This document shows, in pieces, positions 43,837 to 53,288 of a stretch of 64,000 bases of DNA. The notes below the pieces were generated by a model that saw only the letters and a program-made list of their open reading frames with translations, was not told where the DNA came from and made no database searches. The stretch comes from Brevundimonas sp. UBA7506. GTDB taxonomy: Bacteria > Pseudomonadota > Alphaproteobacteria > Caulobacterales > Caulobacteraceae. Position numbers and translations under genes: made by a program. The number at the start of each line of letters is the position of its first letter. Within the stretch, counting starts at the first letter, position 1. The stretch spans positions 36,900 to 100,899 of the forward strand of contig NZ_DLNQ01000008.1 in assembly GCF_002479495.1 (NCBI RefSeq). The letters run 5' to 3'.

Positions 43837-44991
43837 TTGACGACGACGACCACCGCCACGCCCCAGCCGGCCGCCCTCGTGCGGGGCGGGGCGCTCGACG
43901 CCCTGCGCTTCCTCGCCTCCATGTTCGTGGTCCTTTTCCACTTCGGCGACGAGGCCCCGATCCCCCTGGCCGACCTGCACAGCGTCTGGGAACGCGGCTA
44001 TCTGGCCACCGACTTCTTCCTGCTGCTGTCGGGCTTTGTCCTGGCGCGGGCCTATGGCGCCGGCGTCGTCTCCGGCCGGATCACGCCCGTCCGTTTCTGG
44101 CTCAAGCGCTTCGCCCGCAGCTATCCGACCCATCTGATCACCCTGGCCATTCTGGCCCTGCTGGTGCTGGAGGCGTCCATGATCGGGAAAACGCCGGTCC
44201 ACGCCGAGCGCTTCGAATGGTCCGGCCTGCCCGCCCAGATCCTGCTGCTGCACGCCTTCGGTCTGGGCGGCGGCCAATGGAACATCCCGGCCTGGACCCT
44301 GTCGGCCCTGCTGATCTGCTACGCCTTCTTCCCCTGGCTGTGGCGCGCCATGCGACGCCTGCCCGGACCGCTGACGGCCCTGGCCCTGGGCCTGACGCTG
44401 ATGCTCGTCGGCCAGGCCCTCAGCCTGACTTTGCTGAAGCACTCGCTTTTCAATCTGCCCTTCCAATGGGCCATGTTCCGCGCCGTCCCCTTGTTCCTGA
44501 TCGGCCTGACCCTGGCCCGCGCGGTCGAAACGGCGGACTGGTCGCCCCGCACCGCCCGCCTGATCGGTCTGGGCGGCGGCGCGGCCCTTCTGGCCAACGT
44601 CGCCGTCGCGGGGCCGGACCTGGTCAGTCTGATCGCCATCTGCGCGGCGGTGCTGGGCTGCGGCGCCTTGCCGACCGCCAAGCCGATCCCCGGCGCGGCC
44701 TGGGGCGCCAAGGTCAGCTTCAGCCTGTTCATGACCCATACCATCACCGGAATCGTCTGGTTCAGCGGCGTCCAGCCCCTGATGGAGAGATTTCATCCGG
44801 CCGCCGCCACGGTCGCCTGGCAGGCCTGGGGCCTGTGGGGGCTGGCTTTGGTCGCCGCCGTGGTCGCCGCCGACCTCTACAACCGGCTGATTGATGCGCC
44901 CTTGCAGCGCGCCATCCGCCGCCGCTGGTTCAGCACCGGCAACCTCAGCTCGCGTCCAGACCCACGTCCAGTTGCGGAACAGAATGCGTAA
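43837..44991 (+). CDS. Acyltransferase family 3 membrane protein
   Basis: A 384-residue integral membrane O-acyltransferase with about ten helices. The N-terminal LDALRFLASMFVVLFHF carries the active-site region (R-x-x-A-x-x-x-V-x-x-x-H pattern), followed by TDFFLLLSGFVLARAY and FWLKRFARSYPTH. Members add acetyl or succinyl groups to sugars or peptides of the envelope. The start is a TTG at 43837 with GGGAGA eight bases upstream. The 3' end overlaps the convergent nadC end by 47 bases. Confidence 0.88.
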   Translation: MTTTTTATPQPAALVRGGALDALRFLASMFVVLFHFGDEAPIPLADLHSVWERGYLATDFFLLLSGFVLARAYGAGVVSGRITPVRFWLKRFARSYPTHLITLAILALLVLEASMIGKTPVHAERFEWSGLPAQILLLHAFGLGGGQWNIPAWTLSALLICYAFFPWLWRAMRRLPGPLTALALGLTLMLVGQALSLTLLKHSLFNLPFQWAMFRAVPLFLIGLTLARAVETADWSPRTARLIGLGGGAALLANVAVAGPDLVSLIAICAAVLGCGALPTAKPIPGAAWGAKVSFSLFMTHTITGIVWFSGVQPLMERFHPAAATVAWQAWGLWGLALVAAVVAADLYNRLIDAPLQRAIRRRWFSTGNLSSRPDPRPVAEQNA

Positions 44992-45805
44992 GGGCGCCGA
45001 CCGAGATCACGTCCACCCCGGTCGCGGCGATGCCCGCCACTGTCGTCAGGTTCACCCCGCCTGAGGCTTCCAGCACCACAGGACCGAAGGCGCTGCCCTT
45101 CACCCGGCGCACGGCCTCTTCCAGATCGGCCAGGCTGAAGTTGTCCAGCATGACGACGTCGGGGCGTTCGGGCAGGACCTCGTCCAGCTGATCCAGACCG
45201 TCGACCTCGACCTCGACCTTCATCAGGTGGGGCGCGAAGGCCCTGGCGCGGCGCACCGCCTCGCCCGCCCCGCCGCAGACGGCGACGTGATTGTCCTTGA
45301 TCAGGATGGCGTCATCCAGACCGAAGCGATGGTTCAGCCCGCCGCCGCAGGCCACCGCGTGCTTTTCCAGCGCCCGCAGGCCGGGCGTGGTCTTGCGGGT
45401 GTCGGCGATGCGGGCGGTCGTTCCCGCCACCGCCTGGACATAGGCCCGGGTCAGGGTGGCGATGCCGCACATGCGGCCCAGCAGGTTCAGCGCCGTCCGT
45501 TCCGCCGCCAGCAGGGCGCGCGCATCAGCCTCGACCGCCACCAGCACGGTTCCGGCCTCGAAGGCCTCGCCGTCGGCGACCTTCACCGAAACCTTCGCCT
45601 GGGGATCCATGGCGTGGACGGCGATCCGCACCACGGCCCCGCACGCCATCACCCCGGCCTGACGGGCGGCGAAGACGGCGCTGAAGCGCGCGTCCTCGGG
45701 AATGCAGGCCTGAGCCGTCACGTCGCCGACGCGACCCAGGTCCTCGGCCAGGGCCATCCGCACGACGGGCTCGATCAGCAGGTCCGGCAGGGTTCGGGTC
45801 ATCAT
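44945..45805 (-). CDS. nadC: Nicotinate-nucleotide pyrophosphorylase (quinolinate phosphoribosyltransferase)
   Basis: A 286-residue enzyme that converts quinolinate and PRPP into nicotinate mononucleotide, the step after NadA/NadB in de novo NAD synthesis. It shows LAEDLGRVGDVTAQACIP at the N-terminus, ERTALNLLGRMCGIAT, then ARIADTRKTTPGLRALEKHAV and the KDNHV active-site loop, and the C-terminal LEASGGVNL phosphate loop. It is separated from nadB by 193 bases that contain a palindromic repeat. Confidence 0.96.
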   Translation of the reverse strand: MMTRTLPDLLIEPVVRMALAEDLGRVGDVTAQACIPEDARFSAVFAARQAGVMACGAVVRIAVHAMDPQAKVSVKVADGEAFEAGTVLVAVEADARALLAAERTALNLLGRMCGIATLTRAYVQAVAGTTARIADTRKTTPGLRALEKHAVACGGGLNHRFGLDDAILIKDNHVAVCGGAGEAVRRARAFAPHLMKVEVEVDGLDQLDEVLPERPDVVMLDNFSLADLEEAVRRVKGSAFGPVVLEASGGVNLTTVAGIAATGVDVISVGALTHSVPQLDVGLDAS

Positions 45806-45814
45806 GCTTCACCA

Positions 45815-45986
45815 ATCCTCCCCCGTCCCCGACGGGGGAGGGGGACCACGCGCAGCGTGGTGGAGGGGGCGGCGACATCCGCCCCGGTTGTTGCTGTTTC
45901 AACGTTCAACGCTGGAGAGGCAAGAGCGTGGATCCGCCCCCTCCACCACTGCGTGGTCCCCCTCCCCCGCTGCGCAGGGGAGGATC
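45815..45986. repeat. Palindromic intergenic element, family D, within the nad operon
   Basis: The left arm runs from about 45815 to 45872 and includes GAGGGGGACCACGC and GGTGGAGGGGGCGG. The right arm runs from 45934 to 45986 with CCGCCCCCTCCACCAC and GCGTGGTCCCCCTCCCCC. Inner local palindromes (CCCCCGTCCCCGACGGGGG) add structure. It fills nearly all of the nadB-nadC gap. Confidence 0.85.
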
Positions 45987-45998
45987 GCGGTGCGCCCG

Positions 45999-47510
45999 TC
46001 ACGTCGCTTCGAGCACAGGGAGCGTCAGCCGCATCCGCGTATGCACCGCCGTCGGCAGGCTGTCGGGATGGTCGGCGCGGAAATGCCCGCCCCGGCTCTC
46101 GCGCCGGTTCAGCGCGCCTTCGGCGATCAGCCGCGCGGCGATCAGGACCACGGCGTCGGGGTGGAGCTTGGCCAGCCGATCGATCACGGCGATCAGGGCG
46201 CTCAGCCCTTCTTCGTCGCGCACCACGCCCGCGAACCGGGTCATGGCGGCGCGCAGTTCGGCCATGGCTTCCGTCGGCAAGTCCTTCGAGGCCCGCGTCG
46301 GCTTCAGCGCGGCCTTGGCCGGCTGCACCTCCTGCGCCGCAGCCCGCCCGGCGCGCCGCCCGAAAGCGCCCGCTTCCAGCAGGGAGTTGGAGGCCAGACG
46401 ATTGGCGCCGTGCACCCCCGTCGCCGCACATTCGCCGATGGCGTAGAGGCCCGGAACCGTCGTCCGCCCCTCGTCGTCGGCGACGATGCCGCCCATATGA
46501 TAGTGGGCCGCCGCCGCCACCGGGATGGGGCTGACGCGCGGATCCAGCCCGGCGCGCATACAGGCGGAAAACACCGCCGGAAACTCGTGCGGGAAGGCCT
46601 CGCCCACGGCCCGGGTCGCGTCCAGAAACGCGCCGCGTCCGTCCACGCGCGCCGCGTGCACCACCCGCGCCACGATGTCCCTCGGGGCCAGGTCGGCATC
46701 GGCGTCCGCGCCCAGCAGGAAGGCCCCTCGCCCGTCCACCAGCCGCGCGCCCTCGCCGCGCAGGGCCTCGGTCGCCAGCGGCGCCGGGTCCAGGCCGACG
46801 TCGATGGCGGTGGGATGGAACTGCACGAATTCGGGATCAAGAACTTCAGCCCCCGCCCCAAAGGCCAGGGCCAGCCCCTCGCCGCGCAGGGCGGAAGGGT
46901 TGGTCGTCACTTCATAGAGGCCGCCGACGCCGCCGGTGGCCAGAACCACGGCAGGGGCGAAGACCTCGTCCACCCGTCCGCCGGATCGTTCGATCAGGGC
47001 GCCGCGCACCCGGCCGTTCACGTCCTGAATCAGACCGCGCAGCCGCCCGTCTTCCCAGATCTCGACATGCTTGGACGCCCGCGCCGCCGCCACCACCGCC
47101 GACAGGATGGCCCGCCCCGCTCCGTCGCCGCCGACCCGCGCCACGCGCGGCAGGCTGTGCGCCGCCTCAAGGCTGACTGAGAAGCCGCCCGTCTCGTCGC
47201 GGTCGAAGGGCGCGCCCAGCGCGGCCAGCCACTCCACCGTCTCGCGCCCGCGCTCTGTCAGGGCGCGCGCCGCCTCGGGCTCGACCAGACCGGCGCCCGC
47301 GCCTTCGGTGTCCTTCGCGTGCAGGACCGCGCTGTCCCTGGGCGACAGGGCCGCCGCCAGCCCGCCCTGGGCCCAGGCCGAGGAACAGGCGTTCAGCAGC
47401 AAATCCGGCGTGACCACCAAGGCCTTCGCCGGCGCGGCCTCCAGCGCGGCCGACAACCCCGCCAGTCCGCCGCCGATGATCAGCGGCCCGTCATGCCGGA
47501 TGCGCGCCAT
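45999..47510 (-). CDS. nadB: L-aspartate oxidase
   Basis: A 503-residue flavoprotein that oxidises L-aspartate to iminoaspartate for NadA. The FAD motif is IIGGGLAGLSAALEA, then SSAWAQGGLAAALS, SLPRVARVGGDGAGRAI, LATGGVGGLYE, LDPEFVQFHPTAIDV with the catalytic His and Phe-His pair, AAHYHMGGIV, YAIGECAATGVHGANRLASNSLLEA. The C-terminal helical domain is a little short. It starts four bases from the stop of the site-2 protease gene, so the two are tightly coupled. Confidence 0.96.
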   Translation of the reverse strand: MARIRHDGPLIIGGGLAGLSAALEAAPAKALVVTPDLLLNACSSAWAQGGLAAALSPRDSAVLHAKDTEGAGAGLVEPEAARALTERGRETVEWLAALGAPFDRDETGGFSVSLEAAHSLPRVARVGGDGAGRAILSAVVAAARASKHVEIWEDGRLRGLIQDVNGRVRGALIERSGGRVDEVFAPAVVLATGGVGGLYEVTTNPSALRGEGLALAFGAGAEVLDPEFVQFHPTAIDVGLDPAPLATEALRGEGARLVDGRGAFLLGADADADLAPRDIVARVVHAARVDGRGAFLDATRAVGEAFPHEFPAVFSACMRAGLDPRVSPIPVAAAAHYHMGGIVADDEGRTTVPGLYAIGECAATGVHGANRLASNSLLEAGAFGRRAGRAAAQEVQPAKAALKPTRASKDLPTEAMAELRAAMTRFAGVVRDEEGLSALIAVIDRLAKLHPDAVVLIAARLIAEGALNRRESRGGHFRADHPDSLPTAVHTRMRLTLPVLEAT

Positions 47511-47514
47511 GCCC

Positions 47515-48363
47515 CTAGCGGCCTCCCACGCCGATGAACCGCAAGCCCATGTCGAAGGCCGGCTCCACCGCGCCCCCGGTCAGGGGCAGCAGGGCGCCGA
47601 TGGCCGCCGCCGCACAGACCACGGCCGTCGCCAGATACAGCGCCAGACTACGCCCCGCCTCGGGCCAGCTCAGCCGTCCCCAGGCCGCGCGCCAGACGCC
47701 GCGTTTCAGATGGCTGAAGACGGCGATGCCGAGAAACGCCGCCAGAATGAACCGTCCCGTCGACAGCCCCCACCAGACCGCCAGACCGCCGACGGCCAGC
47801 AGAGCGACCTGCTCCAGCCGCGGATGCACCCGCGTCAGCACCGGGCCGAGCGCTTTCGAGCCGTCCAGCGGCGGAGCCGGCAGCAGGTTCACCAGATTGA
47901 TCATGGCGATGAAGAAGGCCCCCATCAGCCACTCGGGCGAACGCAGCGCCAAGCCGACGGCCACGAAAGGGATCATGGCGATGAGGCCGAAGGCCGGCCC
48001 CGCCAGCGACACCAACACCCCATGCCACTCGCTCTTCGGCTCGCGCTGCGCCTTGGCCAGCCCGCCGAGGAAGGGGATGATGTAGATGCGCGCCGGCCCC
48101 ATGCCGAGGCGGTTCATCGCCAGCACGTGGCCATACTCATGCACGAACAGGCCGAACAGCACGGCCCCCGCCACGATGACGCTGCCGGTGATCCACCACA
48201 GGAAACCCGCCATCAGCAGGGTCGAAGCGATGGCCCAGGCCGGATGCTGGCCCTTGTCCTCCAGCCGCGCGGCCTTGGACGCGCGCACGGGCTCGGACGT
48301 CGCCGGTTCGGGCGGCAGATCCCAGGGACCGGGGCGGCGTGGAGTGTTGTCGATATCGCTCAT
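47515..48363 (-). CDS. Site-2 protease family (M50) membrane protein
   Basis: A 282-residue integral membrane metalloprotease-like protein. The zinc-binding HEYGH lies in a helix at about residue 75, and the third ligand Asp is in NLLPAPPLDGSKAL, both intact, so it should be active. Six helices are predicted. An N-terminal ~35-residue Pro-rich soluble part precedes them. The ATG at 48363 avoids an unrelated extension. It sits between nadA (57 bases) and nadB (4 bases); a direct link with NAD synthesis is not established. Confidence 0.9.
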   Translation of the reverse strand: MSDIDNTPRRPGPWDLPPEPATSEPVRASKAARLEDKGQHPAWAIASTLLMAGFLWWITGSVIVAGAVLFGLFVHEYGHVLAMNRLGMGPARIYIIPFLGGLAKAQREPKSEWHGVLVSLAGPAFGLIAMIPFVAVGLALRSPEWLMGAFFIAMINLVNLLPAPPLDGSKALGPVLTRVHPRLEQVALLAVGGLAVWWGLSTGRFILAAFLGIAVFSHLKRGVWRAAWGRLSWPEAGRSLALYLATAVVCAAAAIGALLPLTGGAVEPAFDMGLRFIGVGGR

Positions 48364-48420
48364 GGCGTCGAACTGGGCTTGCGACGCGCGGCCCGCAACG
48401 GGCCGCATCGCCGCAGGACC

Positions 48421-49500
48421 TCAGATCAGCTCCACGTCGACGTGGTGCCGGGCCTTGATCAGGTCATAGCGCGCCGGAACGGCAGGCGGCGGCAGGTCGA
48501 TCATCCGCTGCACGGCCAGACGCCCGCGCTCGGCCATCTCGGGCTCCACCGTAACCTCGAACTGCATGTACTTGAGGCAGTCGCGGATGTTCTCGAGCGT
48601 GATGCGCTTCATGTGCGGGCACAGGTTGCACGGGCCGATGAAGTCGACGCCGGGCACGTCGCCCTTGACGTTCGAAGCCATCGAGCACTCGGTGATCATC
48701 ACCACCTGCTTCGGCTTGCGATCCACCACGTAGTCGATCATGGCCGCCGTCGAGCCGGCGAAGTCCGACGCCGCCAGCACCTCTTCCGGGCATTCCGGGT
48801 GGGCCAGGATTTCCGCGCCCGGATAGGCGGCGCGCATCTCGGCGATGTCGTCGGCGGTGAAGCGCTCATGCACCTCGCAGCGGCCCTTCCAGGCGATGAT
48901 GCCGACATTCGTCTGGGCCGCGACGTTGCGCGCCAGGAACTCGTCGGGGATCAGGATGACCTTTTCGACGCCCCATTCCCTGGCCGCCCATTCCACCACC
49001 TGAACGGCGTTGGCGCTGGTGCAGCAGATGTCGGTCTCGGCCTTCACGTCGGCGGTGGTGTTCACATAGGTGACCACCGGCAGGCCGGGGTAGCGCTGCT
49101 TGATCAGGCGCACGTCCGCCCCCGTGATCGACGACGCCAGCGAGCAACCCGCGCGCAGGTCGGGGATCAGCACGGTCTTGTCCGGCGACAGTATCTTCGA
49201 CGTCTCGGCCATGAAGTGCACGCCCGCCTGGACGATCACCTTGGCCTTGGACTTGGCGGCCTCCTTGGCCAGCCCCAGGCTGTCGCCGACATAGTCGCCC
49301 ACGCCGTGGAAGATCTCCGGCGTCATGTAGTTGTGGGCCAGGATGACGGCGTCACGCTGCTTCTTCAGCGCGTTGATCTCGCTGATCAGCTTCGCCTGTT
49401 CCGGCCACTCCAGCGGCGTCACCAGACCCTTGACCTTCTCCCAGACCGGAGCGGTCTCTTCCGCCAGTTCCTTCGACAGACCGAAAGCGCCGTCCGCCAT
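48421..49500 (-). CDS. nadA: Quinolinate synthase A
   Basis: A 359-residue [4Fe-4S] enzyme that condenses iminoaspartate and dihydroxyacetone phosphate into quinolinate. It has AHNYMTPEIFHGVGDYVGDSL, the His/Met VHFMAETSKIL, and Cys residues in DLRAGCSLASS, ETDICCTSANA and GPCNLCPHM that bind the cluster. The ATG at 49500 follows GGGAG and begins MADGAFGL; in-frame ATGs further upstream lie in or beyond the operator. First gene of the nad operon. Confidence 0.96.
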   Translation of the reverse strand: MADGAFGLSKELAEETAPVWEKVKGLVTPLEWPEQAKLISEINALKKQRDAVILAHNYMTPEIFHGVGDYVGDSLGLAKEAAKSKAKVIVQAGVHFMAETSKILSPDKTVLIPDLRAGCSLASSITGADVRLIKQRYPGLPVVTYVNTTADVKAETDICCTSANAVQVVEWAAREWGVEKVILIPDEFLARNVAAQTNVGIIAWKGRCEVHERFTADDIAEMRAAYPGAEILAHPECPEEVLAASDFAGSTAAMIDYVVDRKPKQVVMITECSMASNVKGDVPGVDFIGPCNLCPHMKRITLENIRDCLKYMQFEVTVEPEMAERGRLAVQRMIDLPPPAVPARYDLIKARHHVDVELI

Positions 49501-49537
49501 CGCCTCAACTCCCTTGCGGCCGTCTGCGCGGCCCCGA

Positions 49538-49560
49538 CTTATGCTCAAAGTTAGCATAAG
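49538..49560. promoter_or_regulatory. Perfect dyad operator upstream of nadA
   Basis: CTTATGCT, seven bases (CAAAGTT), AGCATAAG: an 8-bp perfect inverted repeat 38 bases upstream of nadA. This placement suits a repressor of the NAD operon. NAD-gene repressors of the NadQ and NrtR type act through comparable dyads in other alphaproteobacteria; which protein acts here is inference. Confidence 0.7.
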
Positions 49561-49606
49561 CAGGCGCAATGTAGGCCCTTCCGCACACGGCGCAAGGGAA
49601 ATCGGC

Positions 49607-49816
49607 TCAGTCCTCCAGCGTGAACAGGGCGTCCAGCGGCACGTCCAGCGCGCGCGCCAGCGTCAGGGCGACCAGGACCGAAGGGGTGAAGACGCCGTTC
49701 TCGACCGTATTCACCGTCTTCCTCGACAGCTTCGCCCGGTCGGCCAGTTCCTGCTGCGTCAGCCCCGCCGCTGTCCGCACCGCCTTCAGGTGGATGACCA
49801 GACGCGGCTCAGCCAC
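49607..49816 (-). CDS. Cro/Xre-type helix-turn-helix regulator
   Basis: A 69-residue single-domain DNA-binding protein: LKAVRTAAGLTQQELADRAKLSRKTVNTVENG is the HTH, with PSVLVALTLARALDVPLDALF closing the five-helix bundle. It resembles YozG-type regulators. It overlaps the last eight bases of the membrane-protein gene, so the two are translationally coupled. Tandem dyads at 50513-50551 upstream of the pair are candidates for its own binding sites. Confidence 0.9.
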   Translation of the reverse strand: MAEPRLVIHLKAVRTAAGLTQQELADRAKLSRKTVNTVENGVFTPSVLVALTLARALDVPLDALFTLED

Positions 49817-50501
49817 CGCTGGCCCGCCGGTCCAGCTGCCAGTAGCGCAGCGCCGACGCCGAGGCCGTGGCGAACATCAGGCCCGGCAGAGCCGCCACCG
49901 CCGCCTCGGGCCGCCACAGTCCCAGAGCAAAAACGCCCAGCAGCCCGACCATGGCCACGGCCAGCGCCATGTTCAGCGCGCTGCGGCGGAAGGACAGGGT
50001 CAGTTCGTCCTCCAGCAACCGCTTCATCTTCTTGTCGCCCGGATTATCGAGGCCCGCGACCATCAGCAGCAGAACCATCGGAATCATCGGCGACAGGGCA
50101 GCCATGCTCCAGTCCGCTTGGTCGCCCTGCCCGTTTGCGATGTTCCAGACCCCGAGCGTTCCCCGATAGACCAGATAGAGCGACGTGATCGGCATCAGGG
50201 CCATCGACACGGCCCGCTGCTTCTGGATCATGTCGCGATAGCCGCCCTTGGCGTTTTCGACGCGGATGGTGTCGCCGTTGGGCATATGGCGGCCGCCCCA
50301 GGCGAAGCTGGAAGCCACGACGCTGATCCCGACGACCGCCAGCATCACGGCCAGCGGCTCGCAGGCTGGCCAGCCTGTATTCCATAGAAAAACAGCACAA
50401 GGCAGGGCGGCCACGCCCAGCCCGCCCAGGCCGGCCGCCATCCACAGACGTCGAGCCCTATGCCGCTCGTTCGCCTTGGCCTTTTCCAATTCGTCGCTCA
50501 C
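49809..50501 (-). CDS. Multi-helix membrane protein paired with an HTH regulator
   Basis: A 230-residue protein with a basic N-terminus and about six hydrophobic helices (MAAGLGGLGVAALPCAVFLW, LAVMLAVVGISVVASSFAW, MVLLLMVAGL, ..). The loop GDTIRVENAKGGYRDMIQ and a short soluble stretch before the fourth helix are the only hydrophilic parts. The start is the GTG at 50501 with GGGAGG five bases upstream; an earlier GTG at 50519 is also open. This arrangement resembles small sensor pairs in which the membrane protein controls its HTH partner; no function is known. Confidence 0.75.
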   Translation of the reverse strand: MSDELEKAKANERHRARRLWMAAGLGGLGVAALPCAVFLWNTGWPACEPLAVMLAVVGISVVASSFAWGGRHMPNGDTIRVENAKGGYRDMIQKQRAVSMALMPITSLYLVYRGTLGVWNIANGQGDQADWSMAALSPMIPMVLLLMVAGLDNPGDKKMKRLLEDELTLSFRRSALNMALAVAMVGLLGVFALGLWRPEAAVAALPGLMFATASASALRYWQLDRRASGG

Positions 50502-50512
50502 CCGCCCCTCCC

Positions 50513-50551
50513 GTGACACCTATGGGTTACACGTATCACCTACAGGTTACA
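50513..50551. promoter_or_regulatory. Two tandem operator-like sites, 20 bp apart
   Basis: GTGACACCTATGGGTTACA (50513-50531) and GTATCACCTACAGGTTACA (50533-50551) agree at 14 of 19 positions. Each contains CACCTA and GGTTACA. Their 20-bp period puts both on the same face of the helix, immediately upstream of the membrane/HTH pair. Likely binding sites of the HTH protein. Confidence 0.65.
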
Positions 50552-50567
50552 TTGCAAGAGCGCCGGT

Positions 50568-50903
50568 TCAGAGCTTCTCCGCGCCAAGCCGCGCGGTCCA
50601 CAGGGCGGCGCGCTTCTTCAGGTCGTCCTTGCGGGCCATATCGGACAGGTCAGTCGCCAGGCGGTCCAGTTGCTCGAAGCGGAAGCTGTCGGCGCCGTGG
50701 GCGGTCCATTCGGCCTGCAGCGACCGATACGGGCTGCTGCCCAGCTTCAGCGCGAACCACAGACCGTTCTGCTGGGTGTCGATGTGACGACTCTGCCCCA
50801 CCCAGGCGCGGCCGGTGGCGGAACAGATGACGGCGAACACCCCGGCGACGGTTTCGCGGTCCTTGTAGTCGGCGATGAGCGCCTTGCGATCTGTGGACGT
50901 CAT
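50568..50903 (-). CDS. GIY-YIG superfamily protein (second type)
   Basis: A 111-residue protein. TVAGVFAVICSATGRAWVGQSRH contains the GVF .. WVG core strands in place of GIY .. YIG, then DTQQNGLWFALKLGSSPYRSLQAEW and AHGADSFRFEQLDRL, which recall a sub-group of GIY-YIG proteins common in alphaproteobacteria. It differs from the protein at 1242-1544 and lacks flanking repeats. The ATG at 50903 follows AGGAGG; a short upstream extension in the frame overlaps the operator and is unlikely. Function unknown. Confidence 0.75.
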   Translation of the reverse strand: MTSTDRKALIADYKDRETVAGVFAVICSATGRAWVGQSRHIDTQQNGLWFALKLGSSPYRSLQAEWTAHGADSFRFEQLDRLATDLSDMARKDDLKKRAALWTARLGAEKL

Positions 50904-50919
50904 GGACGCCTCCTTCTGT

Positions 50920-50959
50920 TTTACCCGGATTAAATAGATGAACATATTACCCGGGTAAA
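50920..50959. promoter_or_regulatory. Paired ACCCGG dyads upstream of the GIY-YIG gene
   Basis: TTACCCGGGTAA (50947-50958) is a perfect 12-bp palindrome. TTTACCCGGATTAA (50920-50933) is an imperfect copy. Together TTTACCCGG and CCGGGTAAA also form a larger inverted repeat with 22 bases between. They lie in an A/T-rich promoter region, 17 bases upstream of the start at 50903. Confidence 0.65.
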
Positions 50960-51076
50960 TATGCGGCGCGCAAACAATCCGCCAAGCGTCCGCCGCAAGA
51001 CCCTTCCCCCGCGTGCGAGTTCTGGCCTAGATCAGAGGTCGTTTGATCCTCCCGACCGCGCTGTTTCGAGTTTTTT

Positions 51077-52594
<1,518 letters not shown>

Positions 52595-52604
52595 GGGGGA
52601 CGAC

Positions 52605-53288
52605 ATGACCTTGAACCGCCGCGCCGTTCTGGCCGCTCCGCTCGGCTTGGCCGCCTGCGCCTCCCTGCCCGCCGCCGCGCCCGCCGATCAGACCGTCTGG
52701 ACCTTCGACCGCCTGTCGGCCATCGGCGGCGAGGTCACCCATGTCGAGGGCGCGCCGCAGATCGTCGCCAGCCCCTTTGGCCCGGCGGTCCGGTTCGACG
52801 GCGTGGACGACGCCCTGTTCATCGACAGGCATCCGCTGGCGGGCGCCGCGACCTTCACCTTCGAAGCCGTCTTCCGCCCCGACGGCGGCCCCTTCGAGCA
52901 GCGCTGGTTCCACCTGCAGTCGGATGAGGCGCCGGGCGGTCCCGGCACCCGCATCATGTTCGAGATCCGCGTGGTCGAGGGCGGCTGGTATCTGGACGCC
53001 TTCACCAAGGGCGAGGGCTACAACAAGCCCCTGATCGACGAGACGAAACTGCACCCCCTCGGCCAGTGGGCCCACGTCGCCCAGACCTTCGACGGGACCA
53101 CCTACCGCTCCTTCGTCAACGGCGTGCTGCAGACCGGGGCCGAGATCGCCTTCAAGCCGCAAGGCCCCGGCCGGTCCTCGGTCGGCACGCGCATCAACCG
53201 CGTCAACTACTTCAACGGCGCCGTGCGCGAAGCCCGCTTCACCCCCCGCGCTCTGACGCCCGACCAGTTCACCTCGCCGCTCAGATAA
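52605..53288 (+). CDS. LamG/concanavalin-like lipoprotein
   Basis: A 227-residue exported protein. The signal peptide begins NRRAVLAAPLG and ends in the lipobox LAAC (Cys about residue 16). The mature part has the jelly-roll features of a LamG_3-type domain: VRFDGVDDALFIDRHPL, ATFTFEAVFRPDGGPFEQRW, LGQWAHVAQTFDGTTYRSFVNG and GTRINRVNYFNGAVREARF. It could bind a glycan or a protein at the cell surface. It begins ten bases after ilvA and ends over the ogt stop. Confidence 0.85.
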   Translation: MTLNRRAVLAAPLGLAACASLPAAAPADQTVWTFDRLSAIGGEVTHVEGAPQIVASPFGPAVRFDGVDDALFIDRHPLAGAATFTFEAVFRPDGGPFEQRWFHLQSDEAPGGPGTRIMFEIRVVEGGWYLDAFTKGEGYNKPLIDETKLHPLGQWAHVAQTFDGTTYRSFVNGVLQTGAEIAFKPQGPGRSSVGTRINRVNYFNGAVREARFTPRALTPDQFTSPLR

